This document shows positions 6,056 through 6,301 of a stretch of 6,301 bases of DNA, piece after piece. Position 1 is the first letter of the stretch. Every line of letters begins with the position of its first letter. The stretch covers positions 1 to 6,301 of the forward strand of contig CAZJKW010000121.1 of the NCBI GenBank assembly GCA_964546835.1, given 5' to 3'. Origin of the DNA: JAHCHL01 sp964546835 (lineage in GTDB: Bacteria > Armatimonadota > Fimbriimonadia > Fimbriimonadales > ATM1). The position numbers and the translations under genes are program-made. Under the pieces are notes generated by a model, which was given only the letters and a program-made list of their open reading frames with translations, had not been told where the DNA came from and ran no database searches.

Positions 6056-6196
6056 ATTATAGGACAACTGACTTCCCAGATCAATCCTTCCATGTTGATA
6101 AGACTCACAGGGAAATCGGCGACAAAATTTCGACGCTTCATTCTCAACAACCTTCCAATTCTCGAATCTCCCTTTTTCAGTTTGCTTTTAATAACA

Positions 6197-6208
6197 CTTC
6201 AATTGAAG
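6197..6208. promoter_or_regulatory. 12-base perfect palindrome upstream of a possible gene start
   Basis: CTTCAATTGAAG is fully self-complementary. It lies in the probable intergenic region between two divergent genes, 21 bases before the ATG at 6230, and overlaps an AAGGAG sequence (6206-6211). It could be a regulator binding site, but a chance palindrome in AT-rich DNA is equally possible. Confidence 0.25.
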
Positions 6209-6229
6209 GAGTTCTGGCTCAATGGAATC

Positions 6230-6301
6230 ATGACTCCCGATCAACTTCAATCCGGGCAGCGTGCTAGCCTTGCGGACCGTTGCCAGTCAACTACTTTCGC
6301 C
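6230..6301 (+). CDS. Possible start of a plus-strand gene, faintly FeoA-like (runs off window)
   Basis: The plus-strand frame is open from an ATG at 6092 to the window end, with an internal ATG at 6230. From 6230 the product begins MTPDQLQSGQRASLADRCQ and remains open for 24 codons. This resembles the beginning of small FeoA-type SH3-like proteins, which often start M-T-x-x-x-L-x-x-G-x-x-A and assist the FeoB iron transporter. The resemblance is weak and covers few residues. AAGGAG at 6206-6211 is 18 bases from the ATG, too far for a normal ribosome site, so the start is uncertain. The upstream extension from 6092 (46 codons, rich in L, F, R, K) looks less protein-like and may be leader DNA. 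The gene would be divergent from the gapped minus-strand gene. Confidence 0.3.
   Translation, partial: MTPDQLQSGQRASLADRCQSTTFA

Noticed and set aside
1..6301. Window begins GGCGAAA and ends TTTCGCC, a 7-base terminal inverted match
   Set aside because: The first copy lies inside pilB coding sequence and the match stops at 7 bases; most likely chance or window choice, not a mobile element boundary.
1..6301. Search for CRISPR repeats, tRNA, rRNA, transposase or toxin-antitoxin pairs
   Set aside because: No regularly spaced repeats, cloverleaf-like sequence, transposase motifs or paired small ORFs could be seen by eye.

Overview
The window looks like bacterial chromosome of moderate GC content and dense gene packing, with strong AGGAG-type ribosome binding sites. 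It carries type IV pilus ATPases, an HDOD signalling protein and a surface protein with a VPEP-type PEP-CTERM tail. That tail implies a Gram-negative (diderm) organism with an exosortase system. The mix recalls Armatimonadota (Fimbriimonas-like), Verrucomicrobiota or Planctomycetota, but nothing here fixes the phylum; Armatimonadota is a low-confidence guess. No rRNA, tRNA, CRISPR array or insertion sequence is visible.

Positions 1-3182 (+) form a tight probable operon with intergenic spaces of 5, 8 and 16 bases. It holds the C-terminal end of a PilB/GspE-type pilus assembly ATPase, a 293-residue HDOD protein, a complete PilT retraction ATPase with an unusual N-terminal extension of about 57 residues, and a DinB/YfiT-like four-helix protein starting at GTG. 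The extension and retraction motors flank a signalling-type domain, so this reads as a pilus motor cassette with a possible built-in regulator. After a 132-base gap comes a DUF4870 (Tic20-like) small membrane protein (3315-3794, +), closed by a near-perfect rho-independent terminator.

Positions 3850-6055 (-) are a run of minus-strand genes. They are an unrecognised protein with about four membrane segments (3850-4392), a secreted CHRD-domain protein with a PEP-CTERM anchor (4504-5013), each with its own hairpin terminator, and an unrecognised, probably exported protein (5170 to about 6055). The last gene is interrupted by ten Ns, and the frames on the two sides show that ten is not the true gap length.

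Positions 6068-6301 hold the upstream region of that gene and the likely start of a divergent plus-strand gene that runs off the window. Its first residues faintly resemble FeoA-like small proteins. Two automatically chosen starts (3303 TTG, 5016 TTG) should move to the ATGs at 3315 and 5013 on ribosome-binding-site evidence.

I see no clear undescribed system. The observations most worth following are the PilB-HDOD-PilT arrangement, the extended PilT, the four-helix membrane protein with a distinctive loop, and the gapped exported protein.
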